Part shown: piece by piece, positions 36,656 to 48,526 of the stretch
Layout of the letters: each line of letters begins with the position of its first letter
Numbering within the stretch: position 1 is the first letter of the stretch
DNA from: Isoetes taiwanensis
Lineage: Eukaryota; Streptophyta; Lycopodiopsida; Isoetales; Isoetaceae
Direction of reading: 5' to 3'
Length of the DNA: 64,000 bases
Assembly: GCA_021234155.1 (NCBI GenBank)
Contig: JAJEKV010000019.1
Coordinates: forward strand, 19,839,359-19,903,358
Position numbers and translations under genes: made by a program
Notes under the pieces: model-generated
What the model was told of the DNA's origin: nothing
What the model saw: only the letters and a program-made list of their open reading frames with translations
Database searches by the model: none

Positions 36656-39600
36656 AAGACAGCGCACAGAATAATGTTGAGCTAGGCTCCAACATTTGCC
36701 TGACATTGCCATAGCCCAACCAACTGTCTCTTGGCCTTGCCTAGCCACAAATGTACCACATACCGGCCTAGCCTCCCCGCCCGGACGACAAGCCCCCACC
36801 CATAGCCTACCTAAACCTTGCTTGACGTGCCATAGCCCAAGTCATGGCCTACGAGGCGACCAAAGTGTCCGGCCTCACCCCTAGCGGGTGAGCTTCCCTG
36901 CACTTCCTGACACCCACCCCAGGCAAACCCCGGACCCCGGCCTGGCCGAGCCCTGCTGAAAAACCAAGAAGGGCCACCAAGGAAGCGGCCCCGTGCAGAC
37001 GCAATGGGCAAGGGAGAGACATCCTCCATGAAGAAGGAGGCCCGGGCCAAGACCCACACAACCAGTCGGCTCGAGGAATTGGCCGCCAGCCCCCCATACT
37101 CTGCTGGCGTAACCTTTTGGGCCCATCCAAGCCGGGTTGAGGTTACCGCCACCGCATTAAGGGCTTGAGATGGAGATGGAGTCCGCGAACATCCCGTGTG
37201 TTGCGCAGCACGCTGATGATAGCAAAACAACAGATCAATGAATTGAGACCCAAGCACGCCGGGTGGACGACAAAGATCCGCTTGGTGCACTTTTGAGACC
37301 GGCAGAAAAGCGACATAGCTTGGTAATCACGCCTCAGCAAGCATCGAGGTCGATGAGGCCAATGCCATGGCACGGCGAGCACAAACACACCCAGCTTGAA
37401 GTTGAGGAGGCTACCGCTGCAAGATACGAGGTTGCAGTCGCCTTTGGAAGTTAACCAGCAAGACCGAAAGCGCCTCTTCGAGAAAGATTTGGCACGGACC
37501 GAAAATGCGGGAGCTTCGATCGTCATTGCCCGAAAGGCAAGGGCCTCCATGCAGAGGCGATGAACAATGGTGGCACCGCGACGCTGAGATGGCAAGACAT
37601 GACCAAGCCTTGCAAGAGCCGAGCTCCGCACTTCAGAAACGAAGCGCAACACATGACACACCATGCCCATGAGCCCAACAACCCGCAAGGCGTCAATCGG
37701 ATCACCTCGTCAACCTGAATGCCGACAGCAGCCCCACCCCCGTCGCACCATCATCACGCTGCGTCGCCACCAAGCGGCGGGCGGTGCCCCTCATCGGCCG
37801 CCGAGCTCCGTGGCCTGACGGCGAACCACAACCCGGTAGTTCGGGCCTGCCGAAGAGCCGGGAGAGAATCTCACCCGAAGATACACACACGGATCCTTGG
37901 CGCATGACGTTTCTTGGTCCAGGACCTATTCCGCGTTCATGATCGGCACCGCATGGGGTCCAGCGCCCGAGGCCATAGCCGAGTCGTGGTGTTCACGCGG
38001 TTCGCGGATGCACAAGTTGAGAGGCCATCTTGCGACGGGGCAAGTTCTTGAAGGGAACATCTGCGTATGTGGCGGGATCTCCTCGGTTACAGCAGGAGGC
38101 GGAGCCGGGAGTTGCCGAGTCGGGGGCCGTAGTCGACCAAATGCTGCTTGGTACACCTTTCGGCCAAATGCTACCATTCTTGCCCGGCTCTTGCTCCTCG
38201 CCAATCTGCCCCTACAACTCGATTACGCTCGCCCGGCCAAATCGCGCCCTGCGCCTAAAAACACCTTTGTCAGAAGTCGCCCCCGACCTAATCTGCTCAT
38301 TTCTTTGGTCATACGTGACACACACTACACAAGCATCTCCGTCGGCTCAATAGGAATTGTGCCTCCGTTGGTGGTTTGGAGCTGTCGGGGTTTCGAGTGT
38401 GAGGAAGAGGCGATAGCCTCAATTCATTGGGCTGTGGACATGGACCTCATCTTCCTCATGGAACATGGGAATACCCAGGGCCATAAAGACTGCCCGATCT
38501 GCCAGTGGTACCAGCATTTTTCGGTGTTCAATGGTTGTACAGGGAGAGACGGCCCACGGTGGGGTTGCTGCTACTATCGGGTAGCCCCTGCACATTTGGT
38601 TTCCCTCGAGGAAGGAGACACAATCGCTACTTGTGGGTCCGAAGTGCACCACCCCTCGGTGGCGATCCTCTCTTCCTAGCTGCTTTGCTACTTTCCCCAT
38701 GTAGAGAGTCCCTTCTATCACCCACCGGAGATGGGCGGGATGGACCAGTTATGTCGATCTATATGATGACATACGGCCAGCCAAGCGGATGGGCGAGTCA
38801 TGCTCCTTGGGGACTTCAATGCGCAGACGAGGATGGAACAAAGCTATGCGGCTAGACCCTCGCGGATGGCGTGCTGCCGCTTGCGTCCCTTGAGAGAGAC
38901 TTTTGCCCACGGCACTCGGATGATAGTCGTCACCCGCTTGGCAGAACAATTGCTCGATGTGTGGTATCTTTGACTGCTCATATGCAATGGCCTACCACAA
39001 TGGCCCTCTTCCCACGGGTACACTTGCAAACGGACAATCACGGCCGGGTAACTAGTGTCGCATGGATTATGTCCACGCTGGCTCGCACGTGATGTACACC
39101 TTGTCACCCATTTTCATGTGGGCACGGACAACCGGACGAGGAGGCCGACTTCGGATCACCTCCCACTTCTATGTGAGGCCGGCTTGGCCGCCGCTACGGC
39201 CTCGCGCGCATCACCTCGTAGGCCTTCGGTTGCGCTTTTGATTATGAGCAGCCCAGGGTTACGCCGACATGCTCGGGCAGGCCCTCCCGACGGTTCTGGG
39301 CCCACACGCCGGAGCAAAGAAACCGACCAACCGGGTTGAGCTCCTCGTAGCGTGGGGCATACCGCTGGGAGACCTCCCACGCCGGAGATCGAGGGCGCGA
39401 ACCTTCCGCTGCAGAATGGCGGTTTGATGCTCCGGGCAGGCGAACGAAAACGCGACTCCGCTTTCATCGTGGATCGTGACATCGCGAAGCTTCGGCCACC
39501 AGCCCATTACCGCGCCTTTCTCAAGGAAACAAAGGCAAGGTACCCGGCAAGGCACGGAAGGAGAAATATTTGGCCTACTAGACACCCACCCGAACTTTAC

Positions 39601-40228
39601 GGTGCATGGTACTCCAAAGGCCCAAGACCCTTACGGGGGCACATCTACGGAGCAATGGGAGCAATACACGAACGGCTTTATCATCCCCCGTGAACACCGG
39701 ACGATGTGCCCCCGCAACATGGCTCAATCACCGGTGATCACGTGCATCGAAGATGTCGAAGAGGGTCGCAGCGCTGGCTAATGGGAAGGCGGCCAGACTT
39801 AGACACGACTAAGCCGGAGTTGCTCAAGTGGGCGTGACAGCCCATGGTGCCCGGCCCTGTCGCGACTTTGTTCAACGTGGCCGCAAAGAGGGTTTTCCCC
39901 GGTCATGGACCCCAGGCGGTTGTTCCCATCTACAAGGCGGGGACCCCCACAGGCCCGGTGATTCTCAAACCATCATGGTCAGCTCAGTGTTTGCCAAGCT
40001 ATTGGCGGGCATTCTCGAACAGCAGGTAACCACCTGGGCAAAGGCAAAATCAGGGCACTTACCCAGGCAGGCTTCCGACCCCGACATTCGACCATTGATC
40101 ACATCTTCACACTCAGGGCCCTGGTCGAGGACAGCAGGAACCGTCAGGAGGACCTGTACTGCTGTTTTGTGGATTTTGCAAAAGCTTTCGACACGGTACC
40201 CCGGGAAACGTTGTGGGCGCGATTGCTG
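36656..40228 (+). mobile_element. LINE copy with endonuclease and truncated RT
   Basis: A GC-rich block unlike its surroundings. A probable ORF1 remnant occupies about 36700-37900, broken by stops. An L1-type (APE-like) endonuclease is readable from about 38420: MDLIFLMEHGN, RWGCCYYR, then in other frames a LLGDFNA-like block (near 38800) and SDHLPLL (39147-39167), the catalytic SDH motif. The RT start (39955-40228) shows MVSSVFAKLLAGILEQ and, after frame changes, CFVDFAKAFDT-like sequence, matching the LINE at 10.3 kb. The copy stops abruptly where the LTR element and MITE begin, so the catalytic RT boxes are lost. Many frameshifts; inactive. Confidence 0.75.
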
Positions 40229-40896
40229 CATGGAATAAAATAACGGCTAAGGTTAGCCAAATGGCTATTTTGTAGTTGTTTTGTCAAGAAAAATGGCTAA
40301 AGTAAATGGAAAAAATGCCCAAAAAAAGGGGAAATTTTAGCCCAATTTTTTTGCCGCCCAAGTGAGCTTTTAGGTTGAATAGCCAAACCTTTACCTCCAG
40401 ACATATCCACCAGGGCATCGATTAGCTAAACCTAAGATAGAGTGGGCTTGGAAAAATGGATAGATTAGCCCAAAATCCAACACCAATATATGTACCAACT
40501 TTAAGAAATTTCAAATAGAGTTTATATTTTTCTTTTTTTTCCACTTTTTTTTCTTGTTCCAAGTAACAAAGTTAAAGCATTAAAGGAAAAGGAAAACAAT
40601 ATACTCTTTTTTTTTAGGCTTTTGAACATGTTCATGTATGTTTGTGTGTTGATTTATGTATTTACAATAAATTTAATGTCTTTGCCAAATTGCTTGGATT
40701 TGTTAAAATTATTATAGCATGATGGCTAATATTTGCCTCTCTATTTTGTGAAAGTTTAGCCAAAAGCAAGAAAGTGTGTTGAAGAAAAACCATTTAGTTT
40801 AGCCAAGTGTTAGAAACTTCTAGCCCCAATTTGAAGGTAGTTTAGCTAAATCTATTTTGGCTACACTAAAATATAGGAGTAGTAATTTATTCCATG
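40229..40896. mobile_element. 668-bp hAT-like MITE with 8-bp target duplication
   Basis: Terminal inverted repeats CATGGAATAAA at both ends, flanked by identical 8-bp copies of GATTGCTG (40221-40228 and 40897-40904). The interior is AT-rich and contains many subterminal copies of TTAGCC, TAGCCAAA and TAGCTAAA in both orientations, typical of transposase-binding clusters in hAT elements. There is no coding capacity. The target site straddles the LINE/LTR junction: GATTGC is LINE sequence and TG the first two bases of LTR_A. The MITE therefore came last. Confidence 0.8.
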
Positions 40897-40902
40897 GATT
40901 GC

Positions 40903-42433
40903 TGTGACGGCCCCAGCTCATATACGATGCCCTGATCGTGTACAAACTGGAGATCATCCCTCAAACCAGCATCTGCTCGCTGACGTGAGGCCGTCCACCT
41001 AACATCGGGCTCTTGATGGTGGCCAAGAACCCGACGGGAAAGAATGGACGTGTCATTCATCCCGTCTCCCTCGGGATCGATCTAACTGCGGAAGCGTAAA
41101 CACACATGAGCACATAACATAAATCAATAATAACATACCCACCTCGAAGGGTGGTCCACCATATCACAATGGTGATCAACACATCAAGACATCAAAGATA
41201 ACATAGGGAAGTCCTACCTGTGCTCGGACTCATGGGGAAAGACCCGATGGCTTGGGCTCCCGGATAGCAATGCGCATGTAATTCATGGCAAATGGATTTG
41301 GTCGGCATAGGAACATGGCCGTTGGGTAGTCCACTCCATCCGCCCCTCCTGTGCATACTTTGCGGATAGGTGAAAAGTATTGGAGCCCCACCGTGACGTC
41401 CGGTGAATAGCCGAGGGGCTACTACTACCGGGTTGCATCTCCCCAGCCCGATGAGGCAGAGGAGATCACTCTCCTCCGTAAGGTTCATGCCAATCACAGG
41501 CGAGCTAGAGAGCCACCGTCAGATATCGACTTGAACCCCTAGAAGATGACGATCACCCAAGAGGTGTCGAGCCCATACCCCGCCTCATGCGGTGCCGGGA
41601 TATTAGGCCTAGCTCACAACGTTCTCCTACCGCCGCTACGCACTGCAGGGATCAATCGTGATTAGAAAAGCCCTCCCTTGTCACCCGGTCTAGCTCCGCC
41701 ACCCACGTACCAAAGGGCTCTTATGCACAGCCGCATTAATGGGAATTAATGGGCTAAAACTAGGATCATCCATCTACTTGGGCTCGGGTCTCTACCCCCT
41801 TCCCAATACACAAGAGTGGCGATAGAATGTCAAACATCAACACAAATAACTGAAATAATAGAATACATCTATTCTAATCTACCTAATCATACATGGTTAG
41901 GTTCCTTTGTTAGTGTTTATCATTCTTAGGGTCAGAGGGGTCGCCTATAGCTAAGAATGGATACTAATCCTATGGAATGAGGGCTGAAAACTCGGATCTA
42001 ACTATCGGATCAACCACTAACCCGCTTCTTGGCTGGCTCCCACTCCTCTAAAAGCGTCCATGCTGCTGGATTTCGAGACTGCTAGTCTTGGATCGAGCTG
42101 CAACCTAGGAATTCCGATTCCTCTGCTACTCTTCAGGCGAAATGACGTCCAATGCTGCTCCAATCCAACCTATAGGGGCTGGAAACCGAAAGCGTTTCCC
42201 TTTTAGGGTTTATGCCCCTTTATCCCCACGAATTTTAGGGCTGGGCCCTTTTGGTCAATGGGCTATTGCCACATGGCAAAAGATATTATATTCACATGTG
42301 GCCTTAACATGTGCAATATAATGGTTCACTACCCTTTACGGTCGCCGTGTACATGTCATCTGAGTCGACATGTACTAGTGACGTGTCAGTATAATATACG
42401 TATTCATACCGTATGTTATGCTGGAACGTCACA
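40903..42433 (-). mobile_element. LTR_A: 3' LTR of a minus-strand retrotransposon
   Basis: It is 1531 bp. On the minus strand it begins TGTGACGTTCC and ends GGGGCCGTCACA, giving the short terminal inverted repeat TGTGACG/CGTCACA. A polypurine tract lies directly before its 5' end and a homologous LTR_B lies at 54700. The left edge abuts the LINE at 40228 once the MITE is removed. Compared with LTR_B, many CG sites here are TG or CA there, so LTR_B has decayed more. Confidence 0.8.
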
Positions 42434-42446
42434 TTCTCCCCACCTT
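42434..42446 (-). other. Polypurine tract
   Basis: On the minus strand AAGGTGGGGAGAA immediately precedes the TGTGACG start of LTR_A, as expected for plus-strand priming of an LTR retrotransposon. This site fixes the LTR boundary. Confidence 0.75.
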
Positions 42447-45400
42447 AAAATGATGCTGTCCGCAGCATCAAGGTTCTCCCCACCTTGGGATCTTCCTGTC
42501 CTGCAACCGACTTGATGCATGCAATTATTATTATAGTTATATAATTATTAGAATTACTCTAAGGTAATGTTTAAGACCTTACTGTACTATTTGATTATCC
42601 AATTAACTTATCGCTTCATAACTTAATACAACATTTAAGTTTATCAAAGTTTATCAAGTTCATACAAAATTTACACTTCCAAGGTACTCTTCATCCCTTG
42701 CAACACGTTATAACAAAATTTGTGTTGCAAGTCTTTGCACCTTGAAATCCTGCATTAATTTTACAATATCTATAATTACATACTTACTATCTCACACAAA
42801 ATTTAAGCGATTAGTTTAAATGGTAGAAATCGCAACTACTCTAGAACTCTTTAACTTGTCAGAGGATATCTTCGCATTTCCTCCACCAACTGCTTGCATG
42901 TGGGCTAGCATCTGTTAACATTTTTAAGTAAACATGATGCTTGGACGCCAAGACGATCCTGGCCGGACTTCCCTTAATGCATGCGATTAACATAATTACT
43001 CTAAGGTAATATTTATGAATTAACATTATCATAGTATGGGATACATTACTTTCGATCGGATACATTACTTTCGATCGCATAAATTATATTTACTCTAGCT
43101 TTGCAATATTTAACAACTTTTAGGTCGCGATTATTTAAACAATAACCCTGATTTGGAGCTATTGTTACATAGACAAGGTTTTAATTATCATACACAAGAA
43201 TTAGATGTGCTTCTTATTCTCTTCCTTGGGTCCTGCATTACCCTTGGAAGTATATCCCTAAGATGCACTTAAGTATATCTGAATTCTATTTTCTATTTAT
43301 ATTTATAAGGACCCGAGGTTATATAGCTATCCTTGGAAGGAATTGCATCCTTCTTGAAGGATTAATTAACATGCTACCTCACATTACCGTTGTTATTTAA
43401 CTTATTTCCCTATGATACATATATGTACAACAAATTCTATGTGGTTATTAGGATCTATATTTAACTTGTCAATAAGACACATTAAAGCTTATTATGCATG
43501 GGCACCCTTACCTAAGGCTAGGACGCATCCACCCATTGAGCCGGCGTGGAGTAATTTGGAGGTGACTTGGTCGTTGCATTGCTCCCATAGTTTTGCTCCA
43601 CTTCATTGGTGTAGTTAGCTACTACGCCGGTCTCAAGCGTTGAAGGCCTCCCCGAGCACTAAGGTATCTATCTATCTTACGCTTATATTCGCTTCGCCCC
43701 ATTGCCGGGAGTGAACTCTATTCTACGGGTCGGTCAATTCGATGCAAGTATGCGCTCAATCATAAGATTGAGCCCTCCCACTTTCTTCAAAACGAAAATG
43801 GTCCTCAAGACCTTCAACGGCGTTGTACACAACGCGTCATATCTATTCTCTCCCCTTAAGAGGTTATACGCTTCTTACTTAGCGCATTAATTTACTAGCC
43901 TTAGCTGACATATATAACTATCTAAGATGGATGCACATATTATGTTATCATTTATTTCAATATAGTTATGGGTTACCTACTTAGTTAGAACAATTCTAAA
44001 CCACAAGGTTTTGTCATGACGACAATTCCTTTTATCTCAAAAGACTATTTGATTACTATAATTCTTATTTTAGATGTACCTTACATGTATTATTCTTTTA
44101 TATTCTAGAGATTCCCCCTTTCTTAGTTATTTAAACTCTTGGAATATTCCTACCAATCGAATTGATGCCATCGTAACAAGTTGGCCGGACTTGTTAGATT
44201 GCTTCTTTTCTTTCGGTTGGATTATTCTTTTGGAGGTGCTAGATTTATACATGGTCAACAATTATCCTAGTAATGATTCCTTCTTAGCGAGGTGATCAAT
44301 CTCACCAAGTGGTTTCAATATGTTGGACGTCTGTTAACAATCGTGTATAATTATAGTTACTCCTATGCATTTCCTTCCCAATCCTTGATGCTTAGCTCAA
44401 TATTGGGGCAATCCTTTCAGCGAGAATATCTGAAAATGCCTTCTAATCCCAATATGGATGTTACCGTCTATACATTTACCCTACTAGGCCCCATGGCCTT
44501 AGATCCTTGAGCTTGTTAGAAGCTTATCCACTCGTTGCCTGCTTGAAGTAGCAAGGTGACGTTCTTCCGAAATCGCCGATACTTGGTCTCCTTGACGGTG
44601 GCTCCTCTTTATGTAGAGGTTGACTTTGTTCGTTAGAAGCCTCTCATTGCTGGTGGCTTTGATGGTGTAGTTGATCACTTGAATCTTCCATGCCGCTTTT
44701 CAAAAGCCTGAAGGTGATGCCGTTGAAAAAAAATCTTTCATCTTGAACTCTTTGTCTTGGCGGCTAAAAGGACGACTCGATCCGATATTGTTTCTTCGAC
44801 TCCATCGACGTCTCATACGTCGAGTCCTCTTGTTGCCCGAAGAGTGTTGAGGATGTTGGTTGCTTCACCCCTGCAATTGCCTGACATCTCTTCCTTTGAT
44901 TTGTTACGCTATGGGAGGGAGGGAATAACAAGGGAACTATATATGCAAAGCATATAGCTTACATAATTACAATTACTACTAGAGCTATTAAGTCCCCCTT
45001 ATGCTTCCCTTCGAGTTGCACACCTACTCCTTGGTAATGTCATCGGTGTTCCTCCCGGTGCAATGGTGTTGACGATCTATATCCTCCTATTTGTACGTCC
45101 GCTCGTACTCCGGAGTGACTTGTTGATATACTTGGGCCGTCCGATGTTTGTTGGCTATTGCACAACACGCTTTGCATCACATTCTAACTAAAGGTGTGCT
45201 GGTCGTTGATGCTTCGACATTTCAGTCTGCTTCCTGATCCTGTTCTCGGGCGGTAATTGTTCCCCCCTTCATGATACTTGAAGCTATTTGGAGGCGTCTC
45301 TTGAGGCTGTGTGCGCTTTCTTTGGCTATACTCCTCTGGAGTTGTTCTCTTCTGCAGTTGTTCTTTGAATCGTCCATCCTTGGGTTCACCAAGTTGCATG

Positions 45401-47240
45401 CAAGTCCGCGTGCAAGTTATCGGCTCGCCTCGTCTCGCCTCACCTAATTGCTCCTCCATCGGCTTCCAATCTTCCTTGTTTGATCCCCTCGGTCACATGG
45501 CTTGGACATTGTCACGTTCCTCAGTGCTATGCCGTCTTCTTGTCTTGAGGTACCCTCCGGTGGTTTTGATTGTGCCCGTCAGTTTTGATCCTCCTGTTGC
45601 CTCTAGGGAGCTCGTTGATGCCGGGTCGTTCCTCCTTCGTACTTGCTCTTCCATTTTGATCTTGGGCTATAGTTGTGCTTCCTTGCTTCCTCATTTGGTA
45701 GTCGAAGTGAAGGAGCTTCCTGATCTAAGCGCTAAATCCGTAAAACATGACTTTAAACTCATGTTTCTCCACTATATCTGTGAGCACCCGATCATATACA
45801 ATAGACATATATGCATTTACATTGGGATTTTAATTCATCCACTTTTTCAAAACAACTACGAAGATCTACTTAAATGTTTATACTCCTTTAGGGTTTCCCC
45901 TCCTCCTATCGCGTTTGATCCTTCGGTTTTGCTGCATCTTCTTCGTTCTGGTTGACTCCGGGATTCCTTGAGATGTTGCTACTATTGTTGAGCTTCATGT
46001 CTGATCCGAGCTCGTCACCCCAAGTTGCGAAGAGTGTTCGTCGATGTGGTCCCTTGAAAAAGATGCTCCTTCTTAATGTGCATGTCTGTCGTAAGGAATG
46101 CGGTGACCGCTCAACGTCCCTATATGCAGTGTGTCGTTGCAAGGTTGCCGATGTGCGGTGCCATTGATCGGTTGATCACCTAGCTGTTGCAGTCGGGCGT
46201 TCTTGAATGTCTTCGAAGCTCTGAGATCGTGGTCGGTAGGCAGGCATTGTTATTCTTCCGCAGGTTGAACTTCTGGGTGCGACTTCTGTTGCTTGGGCTT
46301 TGCTTCATTCCGAGGTCTCTCTTGTCCGTGGAAGTGTGGTCATCTCCATTGCACCTACCATAGCTCCTTCTCTTTGCGTGATTTGTTCCTGCTGTCTAGG
46401 TCGTCTCCTCCGTTCTTTGTGACCTATCCATTCGAGTCTCGCACTCCTTATCTGCCTGTAGATCGGCCGGGTCCTCGATGTCTTCAAGAAGTTGCGCCTC
46501 TAGCTCTTCTTTGGCTCTGGCCTTATACTTCGAAAGCAACGCTCGTATATCCTAGAGTCTAAGGGTCTACTTGAAGGGTTCCCCTACAACATTCTGGGCT
46601 CTATAAGTAAGCAAGATGGCTCGAGCAGCATTACTGGAGACATCTATAATCTACAAGTCTATGGACATTAGGACGTGTGGTATGGCATGAAATGAGGTTT
46701 GTTTTGCAGAGCCTTCATGATGTTTGAGGCATACTCTAAGGTCCTAGCAAAGTTGGTTTGGGAGAGTCCAATCTCTACACGTGGAGTGACTTGGGCAGCT
46801 CTAGACTCTGGCTCCTTTCTAGGTGTCCTGGCAATAGGGAGTGTCAATGTGGCAGCTGTATAGGTCAAACTCTATTAGAAGGACACAAAATTAGGTCAGG
46901 GTTTATGCCTTTGGCATGAGCAGAGGTGATGTACCAACAGTTGGACTTGGGTTGCTATGCTGAGGTCTAGATGACTATAATAAAGGGGTGTTCTTGGGCA
47001 CTTCTATCTAGGAGTAAGGCATCAGCTTTGAGCCGAGAGCAATACTTGTGAGGTACTAATGGGATATGCTTCTATTTACAAACAAACCACAGTTTGGAAA
47101 AACAATTCAAGGGTTTGAGCAATTTTAGTCATTTTGAGCTGGGGTCATAAATGGATTCTAGGCTGTCTAACGGTCCTATTGGAACAAATTTCAGGCGATT
47201 TGGAGCTGTGTAGCTCAAGTTATGGGGTTTGAAAAATCGG
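42447..47240 (-). mobile_element. Internal region of the retrotransposon, no pol seen
   Basis: From 42447 to 45812 it is homologous to 56178-59446. The distal 2.7 kb (42447-45180) is AT-rich and non-coding. On the minus strand short charged frames at 46868-46668 (SQTNFARTLEYASNIMKAL), 46487-46305 and 45459-45184 (EPKDGRFKEQLQKRTTPEEY) could be pieces of a gag-like polyprotein. No CCHC knuckle, protease, RT or integrase motif was found. This suits a non-autonomous LTR element (LARD or TR-GAG type) relying on a partner in trans. Confidence 0.5.
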
Positions 47241-47243
47241 ACC

Positions 47244-47513
47244 CCTCTAAGAGTGCGCGAGGAGGGTGTTAGGTTGGGACCTAAGTGGCCTCTGGCGCAC
47301 TCTTGGAGGTGTTGGTCTATCTGGATGCCAAGAACAAGTTCAAAGACGTGAATTCCTACTTATTTTCCTCTTAACTGCAAGTTTCTTTGCTTATTTACTT
47401 CATTTGGAGCAGGTAAGTGGCTGATCAAGGGCCCAGTTGGCTGGACCCCTCTAAGAGTGCGCGAGGGGGGGGTTAGGTTCAGACCTAACTGTGCTCTGGC
47501 GCACCCTTAGAGG
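47244..47513 (-). repeat. Leader hairpin array, left half (two units)
   Basis: Two 66-nt inverted repeats at 47244-47309 and 47448-47513. CCTCTAAGAGTGCGC pairs with GCGCACYCTTRGAGG, and an inner TTAGGT pairs with ACCTAA. The spacing is 204 bp. The same unit occurs three times at 53951-54444. The array is interrupted by a 6.4-kb block that contains host genes. Confidence 0.75.
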
Positions 47514-47654
47514 TGTTGGTCAAAATTGGACATTTGCTCCTTAACTACTACTATACTTAATTCAATGCACGTTTTAAACAACTATATATCCTTATTATTC
47601 AAAAATTTCACACTTTCCATATAAGCCTGTTAGTTAGGAAAAGTAGTTTCTGTT

Positions 47655-48287
47655 CTATTTATCTGTCCTCTTGATGTATTTGGCCAGTCTCATGTCCTTT
47701 GGCTGAAGCGTGACTCTTTTTGCATGGACCGTGCATGCCAGTGAATCTTCGAAGTGTTGCACGGCCTCCATCTCTGCTGCTTCTTGTAAAGCGAGTAACA
47801 TGTCGTTGGTTACTCGCTTGTCGGGGTCGAAATCCCACAAAATCTCCCGGACAAATCTCTGGAATGCAGCTCTGAGGATAAGAAATCCGTAACTCCGTTG
47901 GAAGTGTCGGATTTCTCGCAAGGCTTTCCCAAATACTGAATTTTAAGATCTTCTCTTGGGCTTCTGTGGGGGGTCCGGAAGCTCTGGTGGGGGTTTCAGC
48001 CGGAGTGTCTCACGTGTTGGCCGCCCTCCTTCAATATATTTTACCTTGTATGCCTCGTAATAGGCACTGTACTCGGTGTGCATCCTCTTTGCCTTCTCTT
48101 CTTTCCTCTTGGTCCTCTCTTCTTTCTTCCGCCTCTTCTCTAGATTTCGGTAGTATCTAGGTCGCCTCTCCATGTCGGCCTTCAGTTTCTCTTCAGCATC
48201 CTTGAGTTTCTGCTCGGCGGCGAGGACTTGGGCGCTGGGCTTATCATCGTTGCTTACCTTACGAGCGGTCTGCTCCGTCCTAGCCAT
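47655..48287 (-). CDS. Histone H3-like protein with charged insert and in-frame TAA
   Basis: The reading frame begins MARTEQTARK, matching the H3 N-terminus except Lys4 to Glu, with Lys9 kept. About 100 residues rich in Lys, Arg and Glu follow (EQKLKDAEEKLKADMERR, EKRRKKEERTKRKEEKAK), then a Pro-rich linker ending KPKRRS. A TAA stands at 47945-47943. In the same frame the H3 histone fold follows: ALREIRHFQRS, AAFQRFVREI, ALQEAAEM, HFEDSLACTVHAKRVTLQPKD, ending at TAG 47655. The fold has canonical helix and loop lengths and loop 1 is not extended, so it is not a typical CENH3. The full frame is 209 codons plus the internal stop; canonical H3 is about 136. A perfect donor (AAG/GTAAGC) overlaps codons 9-11, and an acceptor at 47937-47936 would skip the TAA in frame if donor 48262 is used. 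It could be a variant gene, a spliced gene or a recent pseudogene. The H3 relationship itself is clear. Confidence 0.8.
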
Positions 48288-48361
48288 TGTTTGACAGAGT
48301 TCGATTTGGATCAGGGCGCCGGAAGATAGCCTGTTGGGACAAGCTCGAAGGACAACGTGGG

Positions 48362-48421
48362 AAACCCTAAAAAAAATGAGGTCTAAGTCCACTTAATTTA
48401 TAGGGTTAAATTTTAGGGTTT
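48362..48421 (-). promoter_or_regulatory. Telo-box and TATA promoter of the H3-like gene
   Basis: On the minus strand AAACCCTAA lies at 48421-48413 and its complement at 48370-48362, with TATAAATT between them (48402-48395), about 110 bp upstream of the ATG. Telo boxes near a TATA box are known from plant histone and ribosomal-protein promoters and link expression to S phase or proliferation. This suggests the locus is, or recently was, a real gene. Confidence 0.6.
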
Positions 48422-48497
48422 GGCCTAAGTGCTTATTTTCTTGGTTTGTTGGTGAAATCCTCCATATCCCGAATCAAAGCTGGGTCTTCTTCAACTA

Positions 48498-48526
48498 CTA
48501 GTAATGGTGCCCAGCGTTGCTGGGCA
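48498..48526 (-). mobile_element. Helitron-type 3' terminus
   Basis: On the minus strand the hairpin TGCCCAGC-AAC-GCTGGGCA (48526-48508) is followed 6 nt later by CTAG and host T. The element extends towards higher coordinates and its 5' end was not found. It lies about 210 bp upstream of the H3-like ATG, just outside the telo-box promoter. The hairpin differs from the one at 33650, so these are two families. Confidence 0.55.

Noticed and set aside
36811-37688. Minus-strand ORFs of 159 and 181 codons
   Set aside because: They lie antisense to the GC-rich LINE; high GC lengthens random frames and no motif is present.
40903-45812. The 4.9-kb direct repeat pair as two giant LTRs
   Set aside because: A polypurine tract at 42434-42446 next to TGTGACG sets the LTR at 1.5 kb; the rest is shared internal sequence.
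47655-48287. Centromeric H3 (CENH3)
   Set aside because: Loop 1 has canonical H3 length (sixteen residues between VREI and ALQEA), and the tail mimics ARTKQTARK, unlike CENH3.
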